Shown here: positions 34,927 through 43,751 of the stretch, one piece after another | How the letters are laid out: each line of letters begins with the position of its first letter | Numbering within the stretch: the first letter of the stretch is position 1 | Source: Haloprofundus salinisoli | GTDB lineage: Archaea > Halobacteriota > Halobacteria > Halobacteriales > Haloferacaceae | Direction of reading: 5' to 3' | Length of the DNA stretch: 64,000 bases | Assembly: GCF_020097815.1 (NCBI RefSeq) | Contig: NZ_CP083663.1 | Location: forward strand, 372,001-436,000 | Program-made: the position numbers and the translations under genes | Notes under the pieces: model-generated | Seen by the model: only the letters and a program-made list of their open reading frames with translations | What the model was told of the DNA's origin: nothing | Databases searched by the model: none

Positions 34927-35205
34927 ATGAGCGACACGTCCGTCGACGCGGAGGAAGTGCGTCACGTTGCGACCCTCGCGCGGGTCGACCTCGACGACGC
35001 GGAGGTCGAGGAGTTCGCCGCGCAGTTCGCGGACATTCTCACGTACTTCGACGCGCTCGACGAAGTGCCCGCAGTCGACGACGAAGCCGAGTTGGTGAAC
35101 GTGATGCGCCCCGACGAGGTCCGTGAGAGTCTCAGTCAGGAGGAGGCGCTCTCGAACGCCGCCGAGGCCGAAGACGGCTTCTTCAAAGGACCGAAGGTGT
35201 CGTAG
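34927..35205 (+). CDS. gatC: Asp/Glu-tRNA amidotransferase subunit C
   Basis: A 92-residue GatC that stabilises the GatA-GatB complex making Gln-tRNA or Asn-tRNA by transamidation. VRHVATLARVDLDDAEVEEF at the N-terminus and the VMRPDEV segment are characteristic. The gatA ATG follows its stop directly (TAGATG), so the two are co-translated. gatB is not in the window. Confidence 0.93.
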   Translation: MSDTSVDAEEVRHVATLARVDLDDAEVEEFAAQFADILTYFDALDEVPAVDDEAELVNVMRPDEVRESLSQEEALSNAAEAEDGFFKGPKVS

Positions 35206-36540
35206 ATGGCCGCCGACCTCAACATCTTCGTCACCGAGGAGACCGTCGAGTCCGACGCCGACGGCCCGCTGAGCGGCAAGACCGTCGCCGTCAAGGACAA
35301 CATCAGCACCGAGGGTCTCCGCACGACCTGCGGGTCCGCGATGCTCGACGACTACGTCCCGCCGTACGACGCGACGGTCGTCAAGCGCCTGAAGGACGCG
35401 GGCGCGACCATCGTCGGCAAGGCGAACATGGACGAGTTCGGGATGGGGTCGACCACCGAGACGTCGGCGTTCGGCGCGACGAAGAACCCCGTCGACCCCG
35501 AACGCGTTCCCGGCGGCTCCTCCGGCGGTTCCGCGGCGGCGGTCGCGGCGGGCGAAGCCGACCTCGCACTCGGCACCGACACCGGCGGCTCGGTCCGCAA
35601 CCCCGCGGCGTTCTGCGGCGTCGTCGGCATCAAACCCACCTACGGACTCGTCTCGCGCTACGGGCTCGTCGCCTACGCAAACTCGTTGGAGCAGATAGGT
35701 CCGTTCGCGCCCACCGTCGCGGAGGCGGCGGAACTGCTCGACGTGATCGCGGGCCCGGATGCGAAGGACGCGACGACCCGCGACGAGGGGGTAAACTCCG
35801 ACTACGCCGGTGCCGCCGACGGCGACGTCGACGGACTCACTGTCGGCGTACCCACGGAACTGGTCGAGGGCGCGGACGACCGCGTCGTCGAGGCGTTCGA
35901 GGCGGCGCTGTCGGAGCTCGAAGCGCAGGGTGCGGAGACGACCGAAGTGAGCCTCGAATCGGTCGGTCACGCGGTGCAGGCGTACTACGTCATCGCCATG
36001 TCGGAGGCCTCCTCGAACCTCGCGCGGTTCGACGGCGTGCGATACGGGACCTCCGCGAGCGAGGCGAGCGGAGGCTCGGAGGGCGAGCGGAGCGAGTTCT
36101 CCGGTGAATCCGGCGGCTACGAGGGCAACTGGAACGAGTCGTTCGCCCGCGCCCGCGAGGAAGGCTTCGGCGCGGAGGTCAAACGCCGCATCCTCCTCGG
36201 CACGTACGCGCTCTCGGCGGGCTACCACGATAAGTACTACAAGAAGGCCCAGGACGCCCGCGCGTGGGTGGCGCAGGACTTCGACGCCGCCTTCGAGGCG
36301 GTCGACGTGCTCGCCTCGCCGACGATGCCGGTCCTCCCGCCGCGACTCGGCGAGAGCCTCGACGACCCGCTCCAGTTGTATCTGACCGACGCCAACACGG
36401 TGCCGGTGAATCTGGCGAACCTCCCCGCCATCTCGGTTCCCGCGGGCGAGGCCGACGGACTCCCCGTGGGCCTGCAGCTCATCGGCCCGAAGTTCGGCGA
36501 GGAGACGATTATTCGGACGGCCAGCGCCGTCGAGAACTGA
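35206..36540 (+). CDS. gatA: Glu/Asp-tRNA amidotransferase subunit A
   Basis: A 444-residue amidase that releases ammonia from glutamine for GatB. The Ser-cisSer-Lys triad is Lys30 (VAVKDN), Ser105 (GGSSGGS) and Ser129 (GTDTGGS), with spacing equal to known GatA. Residues about 281-300 (TSASEASGGSEGERSEFSGE) appear to be inserted between RYG and SGGY. The DNA there is a run of GAGCG-type repeats. The enzyme is otherwise complete and should be active with GatC. Confidence 0.95.
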   Translation: MAADLNIFVTEETVESDADGPLSGKTVAVKDNISTEGLRTTCGSAMLDDYVPPYDATVVKRLKDAGATIVGKANMDEFGMGSTTETSAFGATKNPVDPERVPGGSSGGSAAAVAAGEADLALGTDTGGSVRNPAAFCGVVGIKPTYGLVSRYGLVAYANSLEQIGPFAPTVAEAAELLDVIAGPDAKDATTRDEGVNSDYAGAADGDVDGLTVGVPTELVEGADDRVVEAFEAALSELEAQGAETTEVSLESVGHAVQAYYVIAMSEASSNLARFDGVRYGTSASEASGGSEGERSEFSGESGGYEGNWNESFARAREEGFGAEVKRRILLGTYALSAGYHDKYYKKAQDARAWVAQDFDAAFEAVDVLASPTMPVLPPRLGESLDDPLQLYLTDANTVPVNLANLPAISVPAGEADGLPVGLQLIGPKFGEETIIRTASAVEN

Positions 36541-36621
36541 GTTCTGTCTTTTTACTCCAGGGTTTTCGAGACGGCCCACGAGCGGAGCGAAGATGACCGT
36601 CTCGAAAGAAGGTGGGCGGCT

Positions 36622-36990
36622 TCAGTGCTCGCGTTCGACGTACCGCGCTTCGAACTCCTCGCGGCTCTTCGAGAGGTAGAGCGCGCCCTCGACGATGCCG
36701 ACGAGGCCGGGAATCCCCGTCCAGAAGAACAGGAGATAGAGGAGACCCGTCTTCGTCCGGCCGAGGTAGAACCTGTGCGCGCCGAACGACCCCAGCAGGA
36801 TGGCCAGCAGCGCCGCGACGAGTCGTCTGTCGTCGACGGCAGAGGGCGGCGGGCGCTGTCGGACGCCGCAGTTCGGACAGAGTTCAGCTTCGGCGTCTAT
36901 CCGTTCGCCGCAGTTGCGGCAGTAGACGGTCCGGCTCTCGCCCGTCGCGGCCGCCTCAGTCCCCGTTGACGCGTCGGTGTCACCCGCCAT
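36622..36990 (-). CDS. Zinc-ribbon and TM2-domain membrane protein
   Basis: A 122-residue protein. A zinc ribbon (YCRNCG then LCPNCG, around residues 23-42) is followed by a TM2 domain with two helices and the signature GSFGAHRFYLGRTKTGLLYL. TM2 proteins often sit with stress or membrane-homeostasis factors, but their function is unclear. The ATG at 36990 is chosen over an upstream start at 37017. Confidence 0.82.
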   Translation of the reverse strand: MAGDTDASTGTEAAATGESRTVYCRNCGERIDAEAELCPNCGVRQRPPPSAVDDRRLVAALLAILLGSFGAHRFYLGRTKTGLLYLLFFWTGIPGLVGIVEGALYLSKSREEFEARYVEREH

Positions 36991-37090
36991 GTGGCGGTAA
37001 TCGTCGACTATCGGCAAAAATGTCGGGATGTACGCGCTCTGTCGAGCGTGCTACGCTCGTCTCCGGTGAGAATCAGAGTCGGACCCCTAC

Positions 37091-38701
37091 TCACCGCCGC
37101 CAGTACTCCGGCGTCAGCAGGACCAAGACAGGGAGAATCTCCAACCGCCCGATCCACATCAGTCCGACCATCAACAGCTTCGAGGCGTTCGAGAACTCGC
37201 CGAATCCGCCCATCGGTCCGAGGAAGCCGAACCCCGGCCCGACGTTGCCGATGGTCGTCGCCGACGCGCTCAGGAGCTCCAACGCGGTGACGTCGAGTCC
37301 GACGCGGACGGCGTCCAGTCCGAGTAGTATCGTGGCGACGGCGAAGATGACGAGATAGAGGAGCGTGAAGGCGTAGATGCCGCGAACCGCCCGCTCGTCG
37401 AGCGCGCGCCCGCCGAGTCTGACTGGGCGGACCGCCTCCGGGTGAGACGTCGTGAACAGCTCGCGGCGGACGGATTTGAGGATGACGTACCAGCGGACGA
37501 TTTTGATGCCGCCACCGGTCGACCCCGCGCTGCCACCGATGAACATCGCAAACAGGAGGAGATACTTCGTGGGCGCGCTCCAGGCGTTGAAGTCGAGGCT
37601 GGCGTACCCCGTCGTCGTCACGATGGCGAGAACTTGAAACAGCGCCGCCCGTATCGACGGTTCGGCGCTCCCGACGATGCCGCCGGCGGTGTCGACGACG
37701 TAGGCCGCGTCGTACGTCTGTCCGCCCGTGGCCGCCTCGGGGGTGACGAACCCGTTACCGCTGAACAGGAGTCCGGCGATGATCGTGGTGAGCACCGCGA
37801 CGACGCCGAGATACGCGCGGAACTCCCTATCCTCGACGAGCGTCCGGGGGTCGTCCGCCAACACGTGCCAGATGAGCGCGAAGTTCGTCCCGGCGACGGC
37901 CATGAAGGGGATGATGACCCACTGGGCGGCGGCCGAGAACGCCTCGATGCTCCGCGCCTCCGGCGAGAAGCCGCCGGTGGGCATCGTCGTCAGCCCGTGA
38001 GCGACGGCGTTGTAGAAATCCATCTGCGGTGCCATCCCACCGCGGTGGAGGCCGTACAGGAGGAGGATTTCCAAAACGGTGAACCCGAGGTACGCGCCCC
38101 ACAGCACCCGTGCCGTCTCGGCGATGCGGGGAGTGAGCTTCTCGATACCCGGCCCGGGCGCTTCGGCGTCCATCAACTGCGCGCCGCCGACCGATAGCTC
38201 CGGGAGGATAGCGACGGCGAGGACGACGATACCCATCCCGCCGAGCCACTGCGTGAGCTGTCGCCACATCATGATGGCGCGGGTGTGGGTCTCGAAGGAG
38301 ATGTCACCGAGAACGGTCGAACCCGTAGTAGAGAAGCCGCTCATACTCTCGAACAGCGCGTTCACGGGGTTTGCGAGCGTCGACGCCGGCGAGAGAGGCC
38401 CGAGCAGAAACGGAATGCCGTGAGCCTCGACGAGATACGGAATCGCACCGACGAGGGCGACGGCCAGCCACGTCACACCGACCATCAGAAAGCCCTCTCG
38501 CGCGCGGAGGTCCGGTTCGGGTTCGAGGCGCTCCAACCATACACCGACCGCCGCGGTGACGAGCATCGTCACGAGAAACGGTGCGACCGACTCGCCGTAG
38601 TAGAGCGCGACGACCACCGGAAGCGTGAGCGGTACGACCAGATACTTCAGCACCGTCCCGACGAGACTGAGACTGGCGCGGTAGTCGACGCGGAGGCGCA
38701 T
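37091..38701 (-). CDS. trkH: Trk-type potassium channel subunit TrkH
   Basis: A 536-residue membrane protein with the four-pore-loop architecture of TrkH/KtrB. MSGFSTTGSTVL, TTMPTGGFSP, TTTGYASLDFNAW and SASATTIGNVGPGFG are the four filter loops with their glycines. It takes up potassium, which haloarchaea need at molar levels, gated by the TrkA protein encoded upstream on the same strand. The gap to trkA carries a 26-bp triplicate repeat. Confidence 0.92.
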   Translation of the reverse strand: MRLRVDYRASLSLVGTVLKYLVVPLTLPVVVALYYGESVAPFLVTMLVTAAVGVWLERLEPEPDLRAREGFLMVGVTWLAVALVGAIPYLVEAHGIPFLLGPLSPASTLANPVNALFESMSGFSTTGSTVLGDISFETHTRAIMMWRQLTQWLGGMGIVVLAVAILPELSVGGAQLMDAEAPGPGIEKLTPRIAETARVLWGAYLGFTVLEILLLYGLHRGGMAPQMDFYNAVAHGLTTMPTGGFSPEARSIEAFSAAAQWVIIPFMAVAGTNFALIWHVLADDPRTLVEDREFRAYLGVVAVLTTIIAGLLFSGNGFVTPEAATGGQTYDAAYVVDTAGGIVGSAEPSIRAALFQVLAIVTTTGYASLDFNAWSAPTKYLLLFAMFIGGSAGSTGGGIKIVRWYVILKSVRRELFTTSHPEAVRPVRLGGRALDERAVRGIYAFTLLYLVIFAVATILLGLDAVRVGLDVTALELLSASATTIGNVGPGFGFLGPMGGFGEFSNASKLLMVGLMWIGRLEILPVLVLLTPEYWRR

Positions 38702-38770
38702 CGACCGCCAGCGATTCAACGAAGAAGTCACGAGTGCAGGCCTCTTTCGATGCGAAGCGTATGAACGTAG

Positions 38771-38848
38771 TGGAACGCCGTATTGGGTGAGAACGCTGGA
38801 ACGCCGTATTGGGTGAGAACACTGGAACGCCGCATTGGGCGGGAAGGC
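38771..38848. repeat. 26-bp tandem repeat, three copies, upstream of trkH
   Basis: Three 26-bp units begin at 38771, 38797 and 38823. The first two differ at one position and the third at several. Each starts TGGAACGCCG. They fill the gap between the trkA stop and the trkH start on the minus strand, so they lie in the trkH leader or promoter. Confidence 0.85.
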
Positions 38849-38882
38849 AGGCTCGCGTGCTACGGGAGCGCCGACGCCGCGC

Positions 38883-40220
38883 TCAGAGCTTCGGTCCCAC
38901 GTCGTCGAGCACTTCGATTGCGACGAAGACGACGACGTGGTCGCCGGGTTCGATGACGGTGTCACCGCGCGGGGTGACGAACTCGTCCTGGCGGGTGATA
39001 GCGCCGATGACGACGCCGGAGGGGAGTTCCGTCATCACCTCTCTGATGGGCTGTCCCACGAGGATGCTGTCGCGGTCGACTTCTATCTCCAGAACTTCGG
39101 CTTTGTCGCTCTCGATGAGCGCGACGTTCTCCGCGCCGCCCTCGTGGGTGAAACGCGTGATCTCCTCGGCGACGACTTCGCGGGGGTTCAACCCGACGTC
39201 GACGCCGACGGCCTCGAACAGTTCGACGTACGCGGGCGTGTCGATAACCGCCACCGTTCGGGCAGCGCCGAGACGAGTGGCCAGAAGCGAGACGAGGAGG
39301 TTCTTCTCGTCGGAGCCGAGCGCGGAGACGACGACGTCGGCGTCGCCGACGTGTTCGCGTTCGAGGAACTCGGCGTTCGTCGCGTCGCTCTCCATCACGA
39401 TGGTTCCCGGCAGTTGCTCGGCGAGGCGGCGCGCGCGGTCGGCGTCGTACTCGATGAGTCGCGGGCGCAGTCCCCGCTCTTCGAGCAGGCGAGCGACGTG
39501 GTAGCTGACCTCGCTCCCGCCGACGATGACGACTTCGTCGGGCGACCCCAGTGAGTCGGCGGGGACCAACGCGTCCGAGAACCCCTGGACGCTCTCGGGG
39601 CTCCCGATGACGACGACCCTGTCGCCGGCGCTGATTACCGACTCCCCGCGGGGGATGACGACCTCGCCGTTTCGGAGGATAGCGGCGAACGTCAGCGAGT
39701 CGAAACGGTCGGCCTCGCGCACGGTCTGGTCGGCGACGGGACTGTCGGCGCTCACCTCGAACTCGGCCATCTGGACGCGGCCCTCCGCGAACGGGTCGAC
39801 GTCGCGGGCGGCGGGCAGGCCGATGATGCGGACGATGGCCTCCGCCGCCAGCAAGTTCGTACAGACCATGAAGTCGATGCCGAAAGCGTCGCCGGAGTGC
39901 TGCCACGTCCGGAGATGTTCGGTGTTCTTCACGCGGGCGACGGTGAACGCGTCGCTGATGGCTTTCGCCGTCGCGCAGGCGACGATGTTCGTCTCGTCGT
40001 TGTCCGTCGTCGCGATGAGCATGTCCGCCTCGTCGATACCGGCCTCTCGAAGCACTGACAGCGACGTGCCGTCGCCTTGGATGGCGAGCACGTCCAGCGA
40101 GTACGTGAGGTCCTCGACGCGGTTACTGTCGCGCTCGACGACGACGACTTCGTGGCTCCGGTCGAGGTCCGAAGCGATGCTCTCGCCGACCTGACCGGCG
40201 CCGATGATGATCACGCGCAC
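38883..40220 (-). CDS. trkA: Trk potassium uptake regulator TrkA (two RCK units)
   Basis: A 445-residue cytosolic protein with two RCK_N/RCK_C pairs. The first nucleotide site is GAGQVGES (7-14) with a D/E-rich strand end (VVVERDSNR); the second begins VVIVGGSEVSYH. NAD(H) or ATP binding would gate the TrkH channel encoded downstream. The start is a GTG. The gene probably forms one transcription unit with trkH, although the 181-bp gap with repeats leaves room for a second promoter. Confidence 0.92.
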   Translation of the reverse strand: MRVIIIGAGQVGESIASDLDRSHEVVVVERDSNRVEDLTYSLDVLAIQGDGTSLSVLREAGIDEADMLIATTDNDETNIVACATAKAISDAFTVARVKNTEHLRTWQHSGDAFGIDFMVCTNLLAAEAIVRIIGLPAARDVDPFAEGRVQMAEFEVSADSPVADQTVREADRFDSLTFAAILRNGEVVIPRGESVISAGDRVVVIGSPESVQGFSDALVPADSLGSPDEVVIVGGSEVSYHVARLLEERGLRPRLIEYDADRARRLAEQLPGTIVMESDATNAEFLEREHVGDADVVVSALGSDEKNLLVSLLATRLGAARTVAVIDTPAYVELFEAVGVDVGLNPREVVAEEITRFTHEGGAENVALIESDKAEVLEIEVDRDSILVGQPIREVMTELPSGVVIGAITRQDEFVTPRGDTVIEPGDHVVVFVAIEVLDDVGPKL

Positions 40221-40340
40221 GGCGTTCGCTCACCTCTGTTCATATCATTCGGGGGTCGTCCGACTACATTTGTCTTTTCGTCTCGGAACGTTCCGTTCTC
40301 GCCGAGATAACGCGTTCAGCGACCCGCGCGTTCGACCGGC

Positions 40341-40877
40341 TCAGAGTTCGTCCGGCCGGTCTCGGACGGTGAGCGTCACCGACCGCTCGCGGCCTTCGAG
40401 GTCGGCGACGACGCGTTCGACGACCCGCTCGGCCTCCTTGACCACGAGGGGCTTTATCTTCTCTATCACCCAGTCGAAGGAGACGAACATCGGCAGATCC
40501 AGCGCGCCGTGGGCGCTGTCGGGGTCGAACTCGACCTCCAAGACGACGCGGCAGGCGGCGTCGGCGTCGGGCGGCGCGTCCGCCGGCAGTTCCTCCAGCG
40601 GTTCGACGAGCCATCGGCCCTCAGCGTCGAGCTTTCGGGTGAGTCGCCACTCGATGCGCGTCGGCGGGAGCAGCTCCGTCACCTCCGAGCGGGCGGTGTA
40701 GTCGAGCTTCCACCACTCGAACCGGAGCGCGTACTCGGTTCCCGGCGAGCCGTCGCCGTCGGCGCGCACATCGGTGAGATACTTCGAGTAGTTCGCGTAT
40801 CGAGGGAAATCGACGAGGAACTCGTACACCTCCTCGGGCGGGAGGTAGACGACCGTCGAGACGGCAATCTCGTCCAC
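40341..40877 (-). CDS. SRPBCC/START-like protein, Coq10 type
   Basis: A 178-residue protein whose start (VDEIAVSTVVYLPPEEVYEF) and LVDFPRYANYSKYL segment match the polyketide-cyclase/Coq10 branch of the SRPBCC fold, which binds hydrophobic ligands in a helix-grip cavity. The ligand is unknown. The chosen GTG at 40877 begins the domain; the frame extends to 41063 in low-quality sequence. ACATATT lies close upstream. Confidence 0.72.
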   Translation of the reverse strand: MDEIAVSTVVYLPPEEVYEFLVDFPRYANYSKYLTDVRADGDGSPGTEYALRFEWWKLDYTARSEVTELLPPTRIEWRLTRKLDAEGRWLVEPLEELPADAPPDADAACRVVLEVEFDPDSAHGALDLPMFVSFDWVIEKIKPLVVKEAERVVERVVADLEGRERSVTLTVRDRPDEL

Positions 40878-41079
40878 GGCGGAATATGTAGAGCCGAGAG
40901 CGTAAGCGTTCCGGAGTTGACGGTTCGCGGCGCCATCTCGACCCGAGTGCGGTCCCGGAGGCCCGGACGTCCGTGCGCCGAGAGACGGGGGTCGCACCGC
41001 CTCGGCCGGGGCGGCGAGTCGTGTCGTTCGGGCCACTGTGCGGCGGTCGGTCACCGCGTGCAACGGTGCTACCTCACAT

Positions 41080-41093
41080 TTAGGCGAGCCTAA
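41080..41093. promoter_or_regulatory. Iron box 1 (DtxR/SirR-type operator)
   Basis: TTAGGCGAGCCTAA is a perfect interrupted palindrome of the TTAGGCNNGCCTAA type known for haloarchaeal DtxR-family iron repressors. It lies just upstream of the TATA-like CTTTTATTG (41103-41111) of the siderophore-binding protein gene. Confidence 0.82.
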
Positions 41094-41113
41094 TAATCGA
41101 CGCTTTTATTGGG

Positions 41114-41129
41114 TTTAGGCGTGCCTAAA
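41114..41129. promoter_or_regulatory. Iron box 2, between TATA and start codon
   Basis: TTTAGGCGTGCCTAAA is a second perfect palindrome, ending 5 bp before the ATG at 41135 and directly after the TATA-like sequence. A repressor here would block initiation. With box 1 it brackets the core promoter. Confidence 0.85.
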
Positions 41130-41134
41130 CAGTT

Positions 41135-42292
41135 ATGCAACGACGACAGTACCTCGGTCTCGGGGCCGGTGCGCTCGTGACGGCGCTCGCCGGTTGCTCG
41201 GACACGACGGGCGAATCGGCGCCGTCGGGGGGTTCGGAGACGCCCGACGGGACGGAAGCGACGGAAACCGGCTCGGAGACGCAGTCCGGACAGAACCAGT
41301 CGTACACGGTGTCGATGCCGCCGGTCGGTGCCGTCGAGTTCGACGACGTGCCGGAGACGTGGGTCGCCAACAACGGCAGTTGGGCGGACATGGGGGTCGC
41401 CCTCGGCCTCGAACCGCCCAAGGGCGTTTGGCTCACCGAGCGATACCACACCCAGTACTACGACCAAATTCCGGACGTCTCGGTCGACAAGTCCGAGATG
41501 GTCTCGCTCTATCAGGACGGCGTCAGCAAGGAGCTGTTCTACGAACTCGACGCGGACGTCCACGTCATCGACCCGAACTTCCTGATGAACCGATTCAAGG
41601 GATGGGAGCAGGCGGATATCGACGAAATCCGCGAGCAGATCGGCCCGTTCTTCGGAAACAGCATCTTCTCGACGGGGTACTCCTGGCACGAGGACTACCC
41701 GTACCTCTCGCTCATGGAGGCGTTCGAGAAGCTCTCAGAGGTGTTCCAACGACAGGACCGATACGCGGCGTTCGAGTCGGTCCACGAGGAGTTCCAGTCC
41801 AACCTCGAATCGGTCGTCTCCGAGCAGAGCGACCGTCCCTCGGTCGCCATTCTCTGGCCCGCGCCGGTCGACCAGCCGGACTCGTTCTCGCCGTATCTCA
41901 TCGGAGACGGGACGAGTTTCAAGCAGTGGCGCGACCTCCAGGTGCGAGACGCGCTCGCGGACACGAACGTGAAAGACTTCCATGCGGACCGCGGCGCGAT
42001 CGACTACGAGACGCTGTTGGAGATCGACCCCGACGTGCTGCTGCTCCGCGGCAACGAGCAGAAGAGCGCAGCGGAGTTCGAGAACACCGTCCTCAGCTTC
42101 ATGCGGGACCACAACACGGCGAGCGAACTCACCGCGGTGCAAAATGGCGACGTCTATCGCGGCGGTCCGCTCTATCAGGGTCCGATTACGAATCTCTTGC
42201 TCACCGAGCGGGCCGCGCGTCAGGTGTACGGCGCCGACGAGCAACTGTTCGACCGCCAGCGGGTCGCAGACATCGTCAACGGAAACGACTGA
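41135..42292 (+). CDS. Siderophore/iron ABC transporter binding lipoprotein
   Basis: A 385-residue periplasmic-type binding protein of the FecB/FepB class. RRQYLG (3-8) is a Tat motif and LAGC places the lipidated Cys at 21, so it is exported folded and anchored outside. A Ser/Thr/Gly/Glu linker follows, then the two-lobed domain. It feeds the permease and ATPase encoded next. The ATG is about 28 bp from the TATA, so the mRNA is probably leaderless, and it is under the two iron boxes. Confidence 0.9.
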   Translation: MQRRQYLGLGAGALVTALAGCSDTTGESAPSGGSETPDGTEATETGSETQSGQNQSYTVSMPPVGAVEFDDVPETWVANNGSWADMGVALGLEPPKGVWLTERYHTQYYDQIPDVSVDKSEMVSLYQDGVSKELFYELDADVHVIDPNFLMNRFKGWEQADIDEIREQIGPFFGNSIFSTGYSWHEDYPYLSLMEAFEKLSEVFQRQDRYAAFESVHEEFQSNLESVVSEQSDRPSVAILWPAPVDQPDSFSPYLIGDGTSFKQWRDLQVRDALADTNVKDFHADRGAIDYETLLEIDPDVLLLRGNEQKSAAEFENTVLSFMRDHNTASELTAVQNGDVYRGGPLYQGPITNLLLTERAARQVYGADEQLFDRQRVADIVNGND

Positions 42293-42426
42293 GATCCGCT
42301 CCCCGGAACTTGACCGTCTCCGTCCGGAGTCCGTCCCGCGGTCGACGACCCGAGTTATGGAGACGGAGGCGGCGTTCGGACACCAGCCGCGGGACGGACG
42401 ACGCGTCGGCGTGACCGCGGCAAGCC

Positions 42427-42444
42427 TTTTAGGCAGTCCTAAAA
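42427..42444. promoter_or_regulatory. Iron box 3, upstream of the permease gene
   Basis: TTTTAGGCAGTCCTAAAA is an interrupted palindrome like boxes 1 and 2 but with a 4-nt centre. It suggests a second iron-controlled promoter for the permease-ATPase genes, 153 bp before the permease ATG. Confidence 0.72.
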
Positions 42445-42460
42445 ATCGAAGTTCTTTTGA

Positions 42461-42596
42461 ACTGGCGAGACGCCAGTGTGAGACATGAAACGTCCGAGAG
42501 AGACCGGTAGACGGGAACGAAGACGGTGGGCGGTTCGGGGCCGGACGAACCGCCGAACGCCGCGTTCCGGCGAGCGCGGAAAGGAGCGTTCGACAG
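42461..42596 (+). other. Leader with two hairpins before the permease gene
   Basis: ACTGGCG/CGCCAGT (42461-42467 with 42471-42477) and GGCGGTTCG/CGAACCGCC (42529-42537 with 42546-42554) are perfect stems. An ATG frame at 42485-42607 encodes 40 mostly basic residues and overlaps the permease start. It is unclear whether this is a leader peptide, an RNA control element or chance in GC-rich DNA. The gap 42293-42426 shows nothing else. Confidence 0.35.
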
Positions 42597-43751
42597 ATGG
42601 CGAGTGACACGCGGACCGGCGAGTACGCGAACGCGACGAATCGCCGGTTCGGGTGGGTGAACTCGTCGCTCGTCACGCTCTCCGTCGCGAGCGTCGTCGT
42701 CGTCGTCCTCGGCGCGCTCGTCCAGGTGAGTTTCGGCGCGTACACGATGAGCATCGGACAGGCGTGGCAGGCGGTGTTCGACCCCGCAGTCCTGACGAAC
42801 CCCTACCTACTGATGCAGTTCTTCTTCGGCGACGCCGTCGCCGAGGCGGTCGCCGGCGCGTTCGGTCTGGGGACCGCCACGCCGGAGCTCAGTAGAGAGA
42901 CGCTCATCGTCTGGAACATCAGGCTCCCGCGCGTCGTCGTCGGCGCGCTCGTCGGCGCGAACCTCGCCATCTCGGGGGCGATATTCCAGGCCGTGACGCG
43001 CAACGAACTCGCCTCGCCGTACATCCTCGGCGTCAGTTCCGGCGCGGGGCTGATGATTCTGCTCACGCTCGTCTTCTTCACGGGGCTCGCGGTTTACCTA
43101 CCGATTCTCGCCGCGCTCGGCGGTACGGTCGCGTTCCTCATCGTCTACGGCATCGCCTGGAAGAACGGGACGAGTCCGATTCGGCTCGTGCTGGCGGGCG
43201 TCATCGTCTCGACCATCTTCGGGTCGCTGCAGACGGCTATCTTCTTCTTCGCCAACGACATCGGTATCGTCCAGAGCGCAATCGCGTGGACGACGGGGTC
43301 ATTGACCGGGACCGACTGGGAACAGGTTCGGATGGCGCTGCCGTGGACGGTACTGTCGGTGGTGTTGGCCGTCGCCGGGTCGCGCCAGCTGAACGTGCTA
43401 CTGCTCGGCGGGAAGACCGCTCAGGCGCTCGGGATGTCCGTCGAGCGCGTCCGCTTCGCGCTGTCGGGCGTCGCCATTCTGGCTGCGAGCGCCGCCATCG
43501 CGGTCGCCGGAATCGTCGGCTTCGTCGGCCTCGTCGTCCCGCACATCGTCCGCAACATCGTCGGCAGCGACTACCGTCGGCTGGTCGTCGGTTGTATGTT
43601 CGTCGGCCCCGCGCTGATGGTCGGCGCGGACGTGGGCGCGCGTCTCGCGCTCAGTCCGGCGCAGATTCCGGTCGGCATCGTCACCGGCCTCGTCGGCGGT
43701 CCGTACTTCCTCTATCTCATGCGGAAGAAACAGCAACTGGGTGAAATCTGA
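42597..43751 (+). CDS. FecCD-type iron-siderophore ABC permease
   Basis: A 384-residue permease with about ten membrane helices. Family segments are IRLPRVVVGALVGANLAISG, GVSSGAG, GIVGFVGLVVPHIVRNIVG (the EAA-like coupling loop region) and PAQIPVGIVTGLVGGPYF. It homodimerises to move the siderophore across the membrane. The stop shares one base with the ATPase start (TGATG), so the two are coupled. Confidence 0.93.
   Translation: MASDTRTGEYANATNRRFGWVNSSLVTLSVASVVVVVLGALVQVSFGAYTMSIGQAWQAVFDPAVLTNPYLLMQFFFGDAVAEAVAGAFGLGTATPELSRETLIVWNIRLPRVVVGALVGANLAISGAIFQAVTRNELASPYILGVSSGAGLMILLTLVFFTGLAVYLPILAALGGTVAFLIVYGIAWKNGTSPIRLVLAGVIVSTIFGSLQTAIFFFANDIGIVQSAIAWTTGSLTGTDWEQVRMALPWTVLSVVLAVAGSRQLNVLLLGGKTAQALGMSVERVRFALSGVAILAASAAIAVAGIVGFVGLVVPHIVRNIVGSDYRRLVVGCMFVGPALMVGADVGARLALSPAQIPVGIVTGLVGGPYFLYLMRKKQQLGEI

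Noticed and set aside
34627-36579. A 650-codon minus-strand open frame
   Set aside because: It is an antisense shadow of gatC and gatA with no recognisable motif.
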